A DNA stretch of 64,000 nt from Oscarella lobularis (taxonomy: Eukaryota > Porifera > Homoscleromorpha > Homosclerophorida > Oscarellidae). The notes under the pieces are model-generated. The model was not told where the DNA came from and searched no databases. It saw only the letters and a list, made by a program, of their open reading frames with translations. How positions within the stretch are numbered: the first letter of the stretch is position 1; every line of letters begins with the position of its first letter. Where the stretch lies: assembly GCF_947507565.1 (NCBI RefSeq), contig NC_089194.1:124001-188000 (forward strand), given 5' to 3'. Shown piece after piece: positions 32,810 to 44,861 of the stretch. Position numbers and translations under genes: made by a program.

Positions 32810-35413
32810 ATGGGGAGACGTTGGATGTTTCTTTTGCTCGTCTTTCTCTCAGGCGTCTCTGCAAGCCCAGATGCACCGCTGTTTCTTTACTACAGCAGTG
32901 CAAGAGAGGATGCTGTCCTCTACGCGACAGAGAAAAATCTCAATTCGGTTACACCGGACTACAAGCTTATTCGAAACTGCTCTCAGGCAAGAAACAAATA
33001 TGATTATTTGCTTTTCGACCTAACTTACATAGAGTCATTCATTAAAAATACAGAAGTTAGTTCTAGAAAGAGTTCTAACCTTTGACTCCTTTACAGAACA
33101 TCCTTCCTTCTCCCTTCTTCCGTAGTGTACGTCTGATTTTCTGCAAGATATAACAGGTTGTTTTGTTGTCTACAGGTTGTCTCCAATTCTTCTCTCGTCG
33201 ACGGGGCCATTCCCTTGTACACATACTTCAGCTCTCGCTATAACGATACTGCCAATGTCGCAAGTCCAGGTGCAACTGACAATCACAATCTCTCTTATCT
33301 GCTTTTGAAAACACTTTGGTATCTTGTTTTTTTCAGAGAGCATTGCATACGTGAAAAGCAGGAACTACCAATTGGTTGGGATTGAAGGATACATCTACCC
33401 TAATGGTACCTAATCGAAGTGTTATTTCTAAATGACTATTAACGTCATATTCATTCAGGTTCATCGGCTGACAGAAGGCCTCTAAAGCTCTACTGGAACA
33501 AAGAAAGATCCGACCTGTTTCTAACTGGATGTGAAGCTGACGAAAACAGTGCCCTTGTGTCTGGATATGTATTGCAACGAATCGAAGGTACATGCATTGC
33601 AAATTTAGGATAGATCATATCAGAATTTTGAGACTCTGCTACGTAACCAACAAGATTCTTCACAGTATGTTTCAAGTAACTTATCTACTATACATGTAGG
33701 ATATGCCCCAGTAGTGTGGCACGAATGGGCCAACACGCCTCCGGCGGACTGTCCTTTCAAACAATCTGCCTTACTCCAGGGCATTCAGATGAGCTATAGA
33801 GCAGGCATATATTGTCACGCAGACACGTGGTATCCGTCGTGGAGTAGCGACAACAATTTATATTCAATGTGGACAGACGGTACGTTACGTTGCAAAAAAG
33901 TGCATAACCTTTGACAACTTCGTCTACGCACCAAAGGCTCGGTAAAGGGGCTCGGTGGAGGACATCCCAATAACACCACCGGTTTTGCTGTCGCTGTTGG
34001 AGACGATCCTCTCAATTTGACAATAACAAACGTTGGTACTTATAAAAGCTTTTCGAGTCCTTACGAAGGCAAGCAATGCTCCTTTACTGGTTCTAGCGTT
34101 TAGTCATTGGATATCTCTATTTCATAGGTCGGTATCCGTCAGCTAATTTGGTCTACAACGGTTTCTGGTATTATGGAACGTAAGACTCTCGACAACTATA
34201 ATACGTAGATATTTTATCTGAGATTTTAGGTATGCGGTCGACAATTATCACAGCCCTCCAGATCCACCCCCATATTGTGGAGATGGATGGTGAACTCGTC
34301 TACATTTAAAAATTTCTTGACCCAATTTCTAAAATTATAGGTGTGATGAAGGCCCGTTTTTGGACTTTCGTTATTCGTCTATTGTAAGTCCCAGCAAACC
34401 GCCGCAGTGGCACGAGCCGCGTGTGAATATGAGCAACGCTACGGACAACTTATTTCATCAGTCGAGCAAGAACAATACAAAAGTCAAAATGGGTTCAGTA
34501 CACGTGGTCAGTTGCTACGGTCCTCTATTGTGGCTGTGGGTTAAAACATGGTATTTTGTCAAGGTTGATTTTGGCAAAAACATGGAATATTCACCGGATC
34601 AAAAGGTAGTCTTACATCTCAAAAAATCTTTCTTAAATTTTAGATGACATTAGGTCTACGTGATTGGGCACGGTGCTAATCTTTCGTCTGCTCACGAGTC
34701 GTGGATGCAGGTTCTACCTCCAATGAATCTACAACGCTTCTTTAGTTTTCTCATCTGACCTATGTTTAGGGAGATCAAGTTTACTTAGCCAGAGGCATAC
34801 CCGATCCAGTTCAAATCAATAACGAATCGGCTTGGGAGTTCTACAACGGTACTTCTGAGAGTTGGACTAAGACGCTCGACGAGTCGCTGCCTCTATACAC
34901 TTGGCTTAATCGATCAGGCATTCCAACAATGACGTAGAAAGAGTAGCTCGTTCTCATCCATGTCATTTATACGTTGGTATTTAGGTATTTGCCGGTCTTG
35001 AAAAGATACATCATGTGTATAACGACTCCAACTGTTTCTCCGTTTTCCGCCAGTCAGTTCGACACTTATCTGTTGGAATCAGTCTCTATGACTGGGCCTT
35101 TCAGTCTTATAACATACATGAAGGAGTTTGGGCCGGAAGGTATTACAATAAATTCGGTCGCACATCGCCTAATTTTTTCCGTTTTAATTAAGGTTATTTT
35201 GTTAACATTCCAAGCAAATTTGTCGATTCCCAAATTGAAAAGATTGACGGCGAGTTGTACTTAAAGTTCTACCTCTCCTATTCGGCTAACTATTCCAAAG
35301 CCATGCGCAAAGTGACGCCGAATCCACCTGGCTCCGGTTATCACTGGACATTGATGGAATCGCGTTTCAAAATCAGCAATTCAACCGCAAAAGACTTGCT
35401 TTTCACGGGTTGA
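32810..35413 (+). CDS. Secreted DUF4185-like protein, many short exons
   Basis: The signal peptide (MGRRWMFLLLVFLSGVSA) begins exon 1 (32810-33055). Exon 2 starts in phase at 33176 (VVSNSSLVDG). Later pieces in order include KSRNYQLVGIEGYIYP, KLYWNKERSDLFLTGCEADE, APVVWHEWANTPPADC, SVKGLGGGHPNNTTGFAVAV, GRYPSANLVYNGFWYYGT and CDEGPFLDFRYSS. The last part has VYVIGHGAN, GDQVYLARGIP, 'SAWEFYNGTSESWTKTLDES' and YLPVLKRYIMCITTP. It ends at TGA 35411-35413. The second half matches the pattern of DUF4185 proteins (secreted beta-propeller, suspected carbohydrate binding or cleaving). Intron ends between are short GT-AG and I have not fixed each one. The promoter and first codons also occur as a relic at 28680-28827. 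Confidence 0.7.
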
Positions 35414-35880
35414 GACCATCAGAACGTTTGTGTCAATGACTTTTGAATGTTTTTGTAAGAGCTTGCTTTTGCGCTTTTTTCTGCTCGTACACTGTATGCG
35501 TATCGGCCATGCGCTAATATATATTTGAGGCTTTAGACATGTCGCCGACGCCTTTTGACATGACTGCTAGCGGCCATTACTTTAATTAAATTAACAAGCC
35601 AATAGTCCGTTAAAAAACCAAAAACACCACTGTATCTTAAATAATTTTATTTGATTAATAATATTAATACTATTGTTAATCTTGTTTGAAACAAAACGGT
35701 AGTCCAGCGCAAATACCCGCATGCAAATCCCATTTTCGGTAACAGCTAGGATTCGTTGCTGCATGCAGCAGTCGGCGGGCAAGCCGTAGTTCTAAGTTTC
35801 ACGCATGTTTCTTCTTTTGACCTAAAATATTGATCGTTTACTCGCAAATTCATGACTTTGCGCGTCCGGTTATTCTACTT
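35414..35880. other. Intergenic, AT-rich
   Basis: This holds the 3' flank of the DUF4185-like gene. The AT-rich run around 35570-35690 has no coding signal. Confidence 0.4.
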
Positions 35881-35886
35881 TTTAGC

Positions 35887-36192
35887 ATGAAAAAAAGCTG
35901 TGCTCGATATGGCTTGCTTACATTCGTCCTTATTTCGCTACGCGTGCTCGTGGGTACTTTAGGAAGAGGGAGACTAGAAGACATTCTCTGGACGGCCGAC
36001 GACCGTTTAGCTAGGGGTGTTTTTTCAAATTATCCGGGATATCAACAGATCTATCTATCCGTCCGATCGAATCCTCTCGTATCGCGGCAATCGTCGATGT
36101 TCTCGGCAATCGAATCAGTGCCTACTCAGTATTGTTCGATACTTGAACGGCGAAAAAGTGGAATTCCTGCTCGAATGAGGAAACGACGTTAG
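35887..36192 (+). CDS. Possible small secreted protein, unrecognised
   Basis: The frame has 101 codons and starts with a plausible signal peptide (MKKSCARYGLLTFVLISLRVL). The following 'RGRLEDILWTADDRLARGVF' has no family I know. The region right after it (36200-36480) belongs to the dispersed repeat seen at 27720 and 32140. The frame may therefore be part of a mobile or repeated unit rather than a gene. Confidence 0.25.
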   Translation: MKKSCARYGLLTFVLISLRVLVGTLGRGRLEDILWTADDRLARGVFSNYPGYQQIYLSVRSNPLVSRQSSMFSAIESVPTQYCSILERRKSGIPARMRKRR

Positions 36193-36843
36193 TCGCTACC
36201 CGATCTCCCGTATATATCTACAAAGTCAACTTCACCTTCTCTTCGATTGCTCTTACGCCATATCGTAGAGAAGTGATCCTCATCTCCAGTCAAAAAGCGT
36301 TTGGTGAAAGCCGAAAACCGCTCCTCTCGATCGCGACGTAAGCAAGACGAGACTCGATCTCGCGGACAAACAGCTATAGAACAGATTTGAGGTACTAGGA
36401 GATCCGTACCAGCGTCTCTTTAGTGCAGTACACAGTGCTTCAGAGGCTTGCTTGACGTTCAGAGCTTGCAGTTAGGCTACCTTCCAGTTTAGAGTCATGT
36501 AGTCAAATATCTAGTTTCTTCTACACGTTTTTGCCTGTATGTGACGCGATAAGTCTCTTCGTAGGGTCCTGAGATCTCTGTATCTAAACGTCTGTCAAAT
36601 TTGATCACGTTTACGAAACTTTTTAAATATATAGATATCTGCAGTGTGTCGTTTTTTGAAATTCCATTGACGAAAGTGGCAGAATAGCTCCAGACGACAA
36701 ACTTGACCATTCAGTAGTGAAACGGTAATACCGGTACGTCAATAGATTTTCAAAGTAGGAACTATATGTCTTAGTTCTCAAATAACGTAAGCAAACAAAG
36801 AGAGACAAAACAAGCAAATGCCAGTTTGTTCAGGAATACCAAC

Positions 36844-37510
36844 CTATTCAAACTTGTTCAGGATCTCATACTCTCCTTGAGAAGGAAGAAGAGTAAAAGC
36901 CCGGTAAACGATAGCGTTATCCTCCACCACCGGAACGTCGAGTGTTGCTTTCAAATCGTCGTTGTAGAAAAGTTCCACTCTAAACTCCTCTAAAAAAGTA
37001 AAGGTGGAACCTTCAGGCAATGGCCTAACATTGAAAATATACTCATTCATAGCATTAGGCGCATCAACTAAAATATCCATGTGAATATTTAGGGAACAAT
37101 GAGACAGGCTTACGTGTCGCTGTGTTGCCTTCACTGATAATGGAACAAATACTTCGGCTTGGACATAGAACTTCAACAGTTACAGTCGATGCTGGATGTG
37201 CTACAAGTTTCCACGGTTTGCCAGTTAGACATGGAAACTCGCTTGTTCCAAGGCACTGATATTCTTTGTTAAAATAAATAACTTTGCATTTACAGAGAGA
37301 GAGAGAGAGAGTATTAAATCTTACCGACTGTAAAACCAATGACATTCTGACCACAATTTTCACTAACGTCCACTTCTGATATCGAGTTGTTTATGAGGCT
37401 GCTCACGAAGTAGACTTCGCACTCTTTCAACGAAACGCTGCAGCTAATACCAAGAAATATAAGCGAATTCTTATAACGGCAAATGTTGATACTTTGGTGT
37501 CTTCTCTGCA
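36844..37510 (-). CDS. Small secreted protein of unrecognised 'CLGT' family, copy A
   Basis: Three exons can be read. The first (about 37510-37325) holds a hydrophobic start and Cys-rich 'SVSLKECEVYFVSSL', ending ENCGQNVIGFTVG before a GTAAGA donor. The second (about 37265-37110) has CLGTSEFPCLTGKPWK and VTVEVLCPSRSI. The third (about 37070-36844) has APNAMNEYIFNVRPLPEGS, VELFYNDDLKATLDVPVVED and YEILNKFE-stop. Alternating hydrophobic strands and paired cysteines suggest a beta-sandwich secreted protein. The exact start codon is unsure. The family has at least four members here and no known domain that I can name. Confidence 0.6.
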
Positions 37511-38360
37511 CTGACGCGTTCTACGGAACTGTACCGAAGTCTTTTGTCCTTCGTTGAACTAATTCACGGAAATATGTCAGAGCAATTTTTTCAAAGAAAT
37601 TTAAATGTACATTAGTGTGGCACGCGCTCTTTCTATGGCAGCAATAGGACAGCTCTCTTCCAAGATATTTCTTAACAGTTACGTGTATATAGGTCATGTT
37701 TTGTCTAGACATCCTTTATCGTCGCTTACTGCTTGAAAAACGGTTGAATAGTCGCCAGTGCTTCTGTACTTGGTGAGCAGACAGCAGATTTTCTACAAGT
37801 CAACGGAGACGTTAATTTTATAGAACTTTCCGTTTTCTGAGCTAGTACAATATGTTCGCAGTGAGGTGACTTGGTGAATTGAAACGTTTCCATAAAGTAC
37901 GACTTTGGCAGTAACCATCATCAGAACTTCCATTCAATAAACTGTTCAAGAAATTTATACACATTATTTCAAAAACTACTTCTGTCTCTACTTGAAGGCA
38001 CAGAAGACAGACGTGTTGACGCAACAACGATCGATATTTATTTTTCTCCTAGTTATTGTAGTTTGAAGGTGCCTCGGGCTGCAGGAGTTCGACAATCCTG
38101 GGGACGCAGAAACAAAGAGAAAGGCAGACGAGGTACGCGGTCGAAAGCTGATACATCGACTAATCGAGCCCACGGGAATCGATGTGTCAAGCAAAGACTC
38201 CTGCCCAGTATAGTAAAGACCAATAAGAAGGGAACTGATAATTCCTGGCACGGTGTGAAAGACGACTGCATCCACGACATTCTCAGACGTCAACAAAAAA
38301 TTAGGAGAGAACCTAAATAACATCAGAAGTGAAAGACTTTATCATATGTTTTGCAAGTTC

Positions 38361-39107
38361 CTACTTCGAAATAGGGCCCCTGTACACCGAAACGGCCCCG
38401 GTACCACTAGGCAATCCTGTAAATATTGAATCTGCTTTGGATACCCTATTAGTCTTGCCGAAGACGTAAAATCCAGTGGAGCTCGTTGTTTCTTCGGACA
38501 AATCAATAACTTCAGATGCCCAAGGGCTGTCGCTACCGACAACAAAGACGAATCCATTGAGTTTTGTCGATCCGATACCGTAGTCCCAAAGCTCGACCAT
38601 CTGGAGTCTATCGTTGAAGCTGGTTTTCACGTCGACTTCATTGATGACGATAAGGTGAAAGGGGTCGTAGCACGCCGTCGGGTTTGCCGGATCCCAGAAC
38701 GAAAAGAAGTCGCAAGAGACGTTGCGAAGAGCGGTTACGTTGGCGCAATCTGCCCGCATGCGCTCGCAGAAATCGCGACAGGGTCGTCGTACGATGTTCC
38801 CTCGACCACCGAAGAGAGTACGACATTCGGGAAAGTAAAGTAAACAGGCGAAGAGACTGAGATCCGGCGAACAGGAGTCTGAAAGGGTGTCGGAGTCGAA
38901 TGCTCTTGTGAATGCTGATTCCGCCTCCGGAGCGCCACTGTGACCGAAATCGTTGGGGAAACTTGATTGAAGTAATCCGTCGTCTGTGCAGGTGGGAAAG
39001 GTGACGGAGACGTCACACAAGGGATTACCACTAGAGATAGACGAACTAGCAACTAAGAGGATAACGACAGAGACGAAGCGAGCGAAAGCTCGAGCGTTGA
39101 CGATCAT
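38361..39107 (-). CDS. Secreted Frizzled-CRD protein with lamin-tail-like C-terminus
   Basis: I choose the ATG at 39107 because it leads directly into a signal peptide (FARFVSVVILLVASSSISSG). The same frame is open to 39179. The product is 248 residues. Residues about 27-150 carry the Frizzled cysteine pattern: CTDDG, then SSFPNDFGH, 'CSPDLSLFACLLYFPEC', 'PCRDFCERMRADC', NVSCDFF and PTACYDP. This domain binds Wnt lipids in Frizzled and sFRP proteins. The rest (VINEVDVKTSFNDRLQMVEL, then GFVFVVGSDSPW, TGFYVFGKTN) resembles the LTD beta-sandwich found in lamins and secreted nucleases. No membrane helix is present. It may be a soluble Wnt-binding modulator, which is inference. Confidence 0.75.
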   Translation of the reverse strand: MIVNARAFARFVSVVILLVASSSISSGNPLCDVSVTFPTCTDDGLLQSSFPNDFGHSGAPEAESAFTRAFDSDTLSDSCSPDLSLFACLLYFPECRTLFGGRGNIVRRPCRDFCERMRADCANVTALRNVSCDFFSFWDPANPTACYDPFHLIVINEVDVKTSFNDRLQMVELWDYGIGSTKLNGFVFVVGSDSPWASEVIDLSEETTSSTGFYVFGKTNRVSKADSIFTGLPSGTGAVSVYRGPISK

Positions 39108-39179
39108 TGTACTTGCTGCTATAAATAGCGTTAGGATACGAACGTACGAATATTCTAGGAATCGATGTTGACACTGCAT

Positions 39180-40090
39180 GGGGCCAGAAGCCTTCCGCAG
39201 CTAATTGGTATGATGTATATATGCAGCTAAATGACTCAAGAAGTATGATCATATCCTTGGTTGCATTACGTAACTTGCTGCATTATTGCGTAACTTCGCT
39301 CTGTTCCGTCGCTACAGTATTGTGAGCTATAATATTCCAACGCGATATTGCTAACTACTTGCATCATGCTGCACTGTTGAGCGAATCTAATCGTTAGAGA
39401 AACAGCCTGTTAAAATTTACAATGCACCGAACTGGCGTACATGTAAATATCTCTTTTCATTTCTTTAGGAAGTGAGGAAGTGTAATGTTGGCGAGCTGTT
39501 AAGCGCTTGGAAATTAGCAAAGGTACATTTGCATTTAGGAACATACAAAAAAGTTCCCCAACATAGCTCGTGACAGATTCGTGGAGATTGACTTGCTGTG
39601 TGAAATTTCAGTTTTGTGAGCTTTTCTATCTAATCAATCGTTGTTTGTCGTTTTCGTCGTGTTTGTACTGAATCTGTAAACTGGTTGATGAATGAAGTGT
39701 ATTTACGTAGATAAGCTTACGCATGCGTACTCTGAGCTCTATATTGTCTGCCCATTTCTCACGTGAGCCACGTTAGGTCTTCTTTTGGCGTGGTTTTAGT
39801 ATCCGGGAGTTTAACTGAATGTTCTTTGTCTCTACTCTCCGTCCTGAATCCTGTTTCCCAAAGACTTCCCGCGCCGCGTGCTCCTCTCTGGGACTCTAGC
39901 GCTGCTGTGAGGAGCATGCAGGCTAGGATTTGTCTTAGCGATCGAAGACCCTCGCGATTTGGTAAGCGTACGCTTTATTTTCTCGGTCGGCATACTCGTA
40001 CTCGTTGTCGATCATCCTTGTCGGAGCACGCGTACCTAGAGCAGCGTCGCGCGTCGAAGCAATGCGGGACGTGGCAGTTTGTACACTCCA
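39180..40090. other. Intergenic, no gene recognised
   Basis: This is the upstream region of the Frizzled-CRD gene, followed by a stretch with overlapping open frames on both strands near 39760-40390. Those frames coincide with a repeated segment (see 40095) and are probably not genes. Confidence 0.45.
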
Positions 40091-40094
40091 ACGT

Positions 40095-41790
40095 CTTTTC
40101 GCCACGCACGCGGACTCAACGACGCGCGTATTATCCGCTCGCATCTAAGCAATCCCTCTTCGCGTGCACCTGCCCTTTGTTTCATTTCATTCCCTTACTC
40201 TTTTTCTCTAGTTCTGAGACGAAGACGAGACGCAGAATTGCACGAGCGATGTCAGCGCGACGACCAGGTTCGCATCACCCCATTGGGACCCCCATCGGTG
40301 TAGGCCTACACCTAAGGGGCGGGGCTCCCTGTGACGTACACGGCGCGGAGTGCCTGCGATGCCACTGCCCACGCTCGTGGGCATAGAAAAATTTCCGACA
40401 GTCTAACCATTAGATCTGGTTTCCAAAAGTTCAATCGAGGGCGGGTTGGGGTTCGCGAGTGGGGGCTGGTGGTGTTTCAGCGCACAAAGCCCACTTGTGT
40501 ACGTTGCAGGAAGTGTAGCGGGACAACACTTTGGCGATATTTATTAGTGTAACGGTAATATATAACCTTCCCCGTTTCGTGCTTGGTTTGCATCACTACG
40601 CTAGTTTGCACGGGTCCTCTCCCTTTGCATCAAGGGTTTAGTTGGCGGCTGCTAGTAGGGTAGGGCGGTTTGTGTAGTAGGCTTAGAGCTCCTTCTCCCT
40701 CACGTGCTTTAGCTAGCGGCCGCCACGTGCTTTAGACCATTTTTCAATGGATTTTTGAGGTAATCTAGGTTGATTAGTATATAGGCATATTTTAGGTCAA
40801 TGGACTGATGAGGTAATCTAGGTTTTTATCACGCGATTCTTTTAAATTTCAGGGTAGTCTAGTTGGTTTTCTTGTTTTCCATGCAGGTTTTTTATTTTCC
40901 ATGCAGGTTTTTTATTTTCCATGCAGGTTTTTATTTTCCATGCAGGTTTTTTAAATTCTTTGCAGGATTATATTTTCTTTGCAGGTTTTTATTTTCTTTG
41001 CAGGTTTTATTTTCCTAATAGTTTTTTTATTTTTTTACAGGTTTTTAGTTTCTTTTCAGGTTTTTTTTATTTTGTTTACAGGTTTTTGAATTTATTTGCA
41101 GGTTTCTAATTGTCATTTTTACCTTTTCTTTTTTACAGGATTTATTTTACTTTATTTATTGATCTATTTCTCTTTTTTAGGTTTTGATGGATCTAATAGA
41201 AATTCAATTTCAGTGGTAACGCCAATTGAGAAAGATAAGCATTTTCAGTTATTTTGAATTTTTATTGACACCGTGTTGACAGGTGAAATACCGGTTGAAG
41301 AAGAAATGCCTCTAGAATAGATAGAATAAACGTTTTTGGCATGTTTTTTTTGACTACGTAGTGCATGCTATTTTTTCTCCTGATCTCCAGGTAATGGAGA
41401 CGGGAGTTGATGAGGACTGTGCAGGTGCGCGCGTGCTAACCGTCGCTGGAGTGTTTCAACACGTCGCGTGCTGCTTTCACGCTCAGCATTTTATCGCGAC
41501 GCGCGGCACGTGACGCGGACGAGGCGACGCGCGTAATCCACTCGCATTTAGGCAATCCGTTATCGCGTGTACCCGCATTTCGTTTCATTTCATTTCTTTC
41601 TTATTTTTCTCTAGTTCGGCGACGAAAAAGAGAAGTACAATTCCACGTTCGGTGCCAGCGCGACTAGTTCGCACCACCCCATTGGTGGCCCCCGCCTGTG
41701 TAGGCCTGCACCTAAGGGCGGGCTTCTCTTGTGACGGCGCCTGCAATGCCGCTGCCCACGATGACGGACATAGAAAATTACCGATGAATG
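40095..41790. repeat. Direct repeat pair about 295 bp long, 1.4 kb apart
   Basis: 40095-40390 and 41495-41790 share the order: a GCG-rich head, TTTCATTTCATT...CTCTAGTTC, CACCCCATTGG, TGTAGGCCTACACCTAAGG (TGTAGGCCTGCACCTAAGG in the second) and GCCACTGCCCACG. Divergence is moderate, so the duplication is not recent. The shared tail contains a short palindrome around AGGCCT. Confidence 0.75.
40875..41180 (+). repeat. Degenerate T-rich tandem array with CAGG in every unit
   Basis: At least ten units of about 17-20 bp of the form TTTTATTTTCCATGCAGG follow each other, cleanest at 40875-40950 and degrading to the right (TTTGCAGG, TTTACAGG, TTTCAGG). Each unit looks like a polypyrimidine tract followed by a 3' splice site next to GT. 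Confidence 0.8.
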
Positions 41791-42114
41791 AGAAGAGAAC
41801 AGTAAAAGCGGCTTTGTTCTTCCTTTTCATATTGCAGTTTTTAGTAGTTGGTTCTTTATAGTAGTAGTCGTACTAAGTAGATGTAGAGTAGCAGAGACAT
41901 GGTCCTGAGCATGACCATTGCTTTAAATTCGAAACTGCTCCGGGGCCTCGTCTAAACGGTCTCGTGTATAGAAGAACCGCGTCGTAAACATAAACGTGTC
42001 CCGCTATATTTTATTAAATAAAACACGGAAATAAACCGGAAATTCAGAAAAAAAAATGCGCATGAGTCTCCCTTGTTTTGCTGTCCACCTGCACGCACCG
42101 CAAGGGTCCGCGCA

Positions 42115-42400
42115 GGCTTCGGTTGGGTGGGGGTCAACCTCACTACTCCCCCGTCGGAGTTAGAGCCTATTTAGTCTCCTGGCTCGGACGCCTGGGACCG
42201 GCGGCGCTCGGGTTTGAGTTCCGTCGGCCTGATTCCAGGGGGACCGCTATTGTAACCCACCGCGTCTTGCCCAAGTGGGGTGGCAGTTTATCACTCATGC
42301 CACTGGAGTAGGGGATTGAATCCCCTGCGTTCGAGCCACGTTTCACCTCTCTGGCCCAAGAGTTGGGCCGGTTTTATTTACGCACCTCGGGGCCCAGAGG
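42115..42400. repeat. GC-rich segment, possible tRNA-derived SINE
   Basis: The segment is unusually GC-rich for the area. It contains box-B-like words (GGTTTGAGTTCC near 42210, GTTCGAGCC near 42330) and a small hairpin (GGGGATTGAATCCCC). No second copy was found in the window and no clear tRNA fold is present. Confidence 0.3.
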
Positions 42401-43401
42401 TGAAGGAAAACATTGGCCAGTTCTTGTTGAGCCTGGGAAAACACAACAGCTTCAATACTCAGACACAGTTACCTTAAGATTGCGTTTCATATTGAAATGA
42501 AATTCTTTGACGCTGTTGGAAACAGCTGTCATAAACGACAGGAAAACTTCTTCTTTGAAGACTCTCCTGAAAATAATAGAGTCAGACTAGAAATGGTGCA
42601 ACAATAATATATACGTTGGTTCAGTAGTTGTCTCACTGTCGCGGAACTCTTTAATTAATTTTTTTGCCCTTACTGTAAAGTGACCTAAAGCCAACTATTT
42701 TAGAAAATATACGACAAAATTGTTAATCTACTACCATATCGTAGATCACTAAGGAAGAAGACAAGTTTGAAACGCCGCTTTTTAGTTTGACGAGGAGACA
42801 GCTGCATGACGTCTGTTAAAACCATGATGGATGGGGTCGGAACAGTTTCTCTCTAGGTGTACCTTAGTGTTTTCTTCCCTAAACGAATAAAAGATCAGTG
42901 TAACTTTCTAGTGTATAGAGAGCATTACGGCTTATGTCTTTGCAGCAGAACGTGTCATTAATTAAGAAAAGGAAGACTGCTTCTACTCACCTTCTTTCCC
43001 TTTTCATTTTATTGTTCTCCATCTAGTTCTTCTCTTAGCGTTTCCTCTTCTTTTGTTCTCGGCCTCAACAGATACGTCACTCATCCACATGGGAACACTG
43101 TTCTAAAAAGAATTGATTTATATCGACTTCAACAGGTGATATATATTATATATATTATATGAAATTTGCTATACACGATCCATGTCGTTCCTTTGTACTA
43201 GTAGAGAGGTTTCAGCGCTGTTTGATCGTATCCCTTCACGCCTAACCTATTATACGTTACATGAGAATGAGTTTTAGAAAGTAAAGCTGCACGGATCGCA
43301 CGGGAGCTGAGTCTTCGCACGTTTTTCGTTGAAGAGCTCGAAAGCAAGTCTGCCAAAGCAAGACACCCGTGAAGTGACATCGAGGACGACAAATAGCAAC
43401 G

Positions 43402-43650
43402 ATGGCGCTGTCAATTCGACCGAAATATCGAAGAAAGAGCTCGAACGAGAAAAATGAAGGCTATATAACGCGCGCTAGTGGCGAAAGTAAGTCCTATGAC
43501 CATTTTTCTGCACATTTTCGCTGTCTAACTTACTGCATACTGTAGCCTGCATACAGAGTCAATCCGTAAGTAAAAGTTATTATGGTCATTATGAATAATA
43601 ATAAATTCTCTATCTATCTCTGATTAGATCCAGTTCAAATCACGTGTTAG
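43402..43650 (+). CDS. Possible tiny three-exon gene with a 20-nt exon
   Basis: ATG at 43402 reads MALSIRPKYRRKSSNEKNEG to a GTAAGT donor after 43496. A 20-nt exon (43546-43565) lies between CTGTAG and GTAAGT. A third exon from 43628 ends in TAG at 43648-43650, and all phases agree (45 residues). It could equally be the 5' end of a longer transcript or chance. The leftward frame 43392-43198 starts only 9 bp away. Confidence 0.25.
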
Positions 43651-43979
43651 GTGCATATATGACTCCGTGTGCATAGATGGGGGGGGAGTCGCTATTGTCA
43701 AACGACTAGAAGTCGTCGGCGGCGTTGGGAGTGGATATACCGGTACTCGAAAAAGGTCCTACTCGAAAAAGGTCCCTGTCCCTTAAAGAACACTTGACGA
43801 CTCTGAAAAATTAAGAACAGGATAAAACCTTTTAGAATTTACGACTGCAGCTGGGAGAATTACGTGTGTTAAGGGTAATTACGACTGGACCTAATGTTGC
43901 AAAACGTCAAATCACGAGTTGAGAAGGAATCTCGATCATGGTTGCAACCAAAGGTATATCACTCTGTACAGATTTTATA

Positions 43980-44330
43980 GAATATGTTGGATGTTGGATG
44001 TTGGTTACCCACCCTTTGAGCCTATACATCGCCGCTCTTCCGGCTTATATAATGGCAGGTGATTGCGAGCCAATGAGGAGCGCTCATTAGAGTGGTGTAT
44101 ATCTCACTTTTCCGGTCTACATGTATATACACTCATTCGGCGTATACACCACTCTTCCGGCTAATATACCACTCATCCGGGTTAAATTCGTTGAATTCGC
44201 GCTCCTGATGGGCTCAGGCGGGGTCGGGCAACGACCCCGTCCTCGTGCTCTAAATTGCGTATCCCTAGTTGTGTAACATATGCCTATACGCTACTCTTCC
44301 GGCCTATATACCATCTATCCTTTCAATTCT
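43980..44330. repeat. Imperfect repeats of CACTCTTCCGGCTTATATA type
   Basis: The phrase (C)ACTCTTCCGG followed by a TATATA-like tail recurs about six times with changes (CGCTCTTCCGGCTTATATA, CACTTTTCCGG, CACTCATTCGG, CACTCTTCCGGCTAATATA, CACTCATCCGG, CTACTCTTCCGGCCTATATA). Confidence 0.75.
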
Positions 44331-44423
44331 GCTTTTGTTATAATAACAATAATAAAAATATTAATTGGCTCGCCGTCTACAGACGTACATGCCTTAGTGG
44401 TGAACTGTCGATCGTCTTGTTTA

Positions 44424-44815
44424 TGCGTGACAGCGTCTGCTTGATTCAGGTACATCGTCCCTAAAGAAGGCGAAAAGTTTAAGTAGGTGAATTCCACGTG
44501 GTCGCTCAGCAAAGCGAAGAGCTTGCCGTCTCGATCTACAGGTGTACACAACACCAGGTGTGGAATGGGTAAACGAAATAATGCTCGTAAGTTACGAAGG
44601 CGGGGTTGTGCTATACTCAACGAAGCGAAGAGCTTTGCAGACGGACACAGCATGAAGTCAAATGCATTATAAGTCGAAATGTCGTTTTGCTAATGCGTGA
44701 CCGTGTCTGCTTCGTGGAGGTAAATGGCAATAGAGAAGGCGAAACGTATTACTACTTGAGTTCCCCGTGGTAGTTCAGCGAAGCGAAGAGCTTGCGGTCT
44801 CTACAGCAAATGTGC
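44424..44815. repeat. Direct repeat of about 130 bp
   Basis: 44424-44560 and 44695-44815 share GCGTGAC...GTGTCTGCTT, a middle GAGAAGGCGAAA, and the end AGCGAAGCGAAGAGCTTGC. The repeat stands directly before the factor-B-like pseudogene. Confidence 0.75.
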
Positions 44816-44861
44816 AGTGACATCATTTTATAGATACGCAGATATAAACTTGAATTGTAGG

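Noticed and set aside
39763-40386. Open frame of 207 codons on the plus strand
   Set aside because: Composition is Arg/Ser-rich without domain signal, and half of it lies in a direct repeat whose second copy (41495-41790) does not keep the frame.
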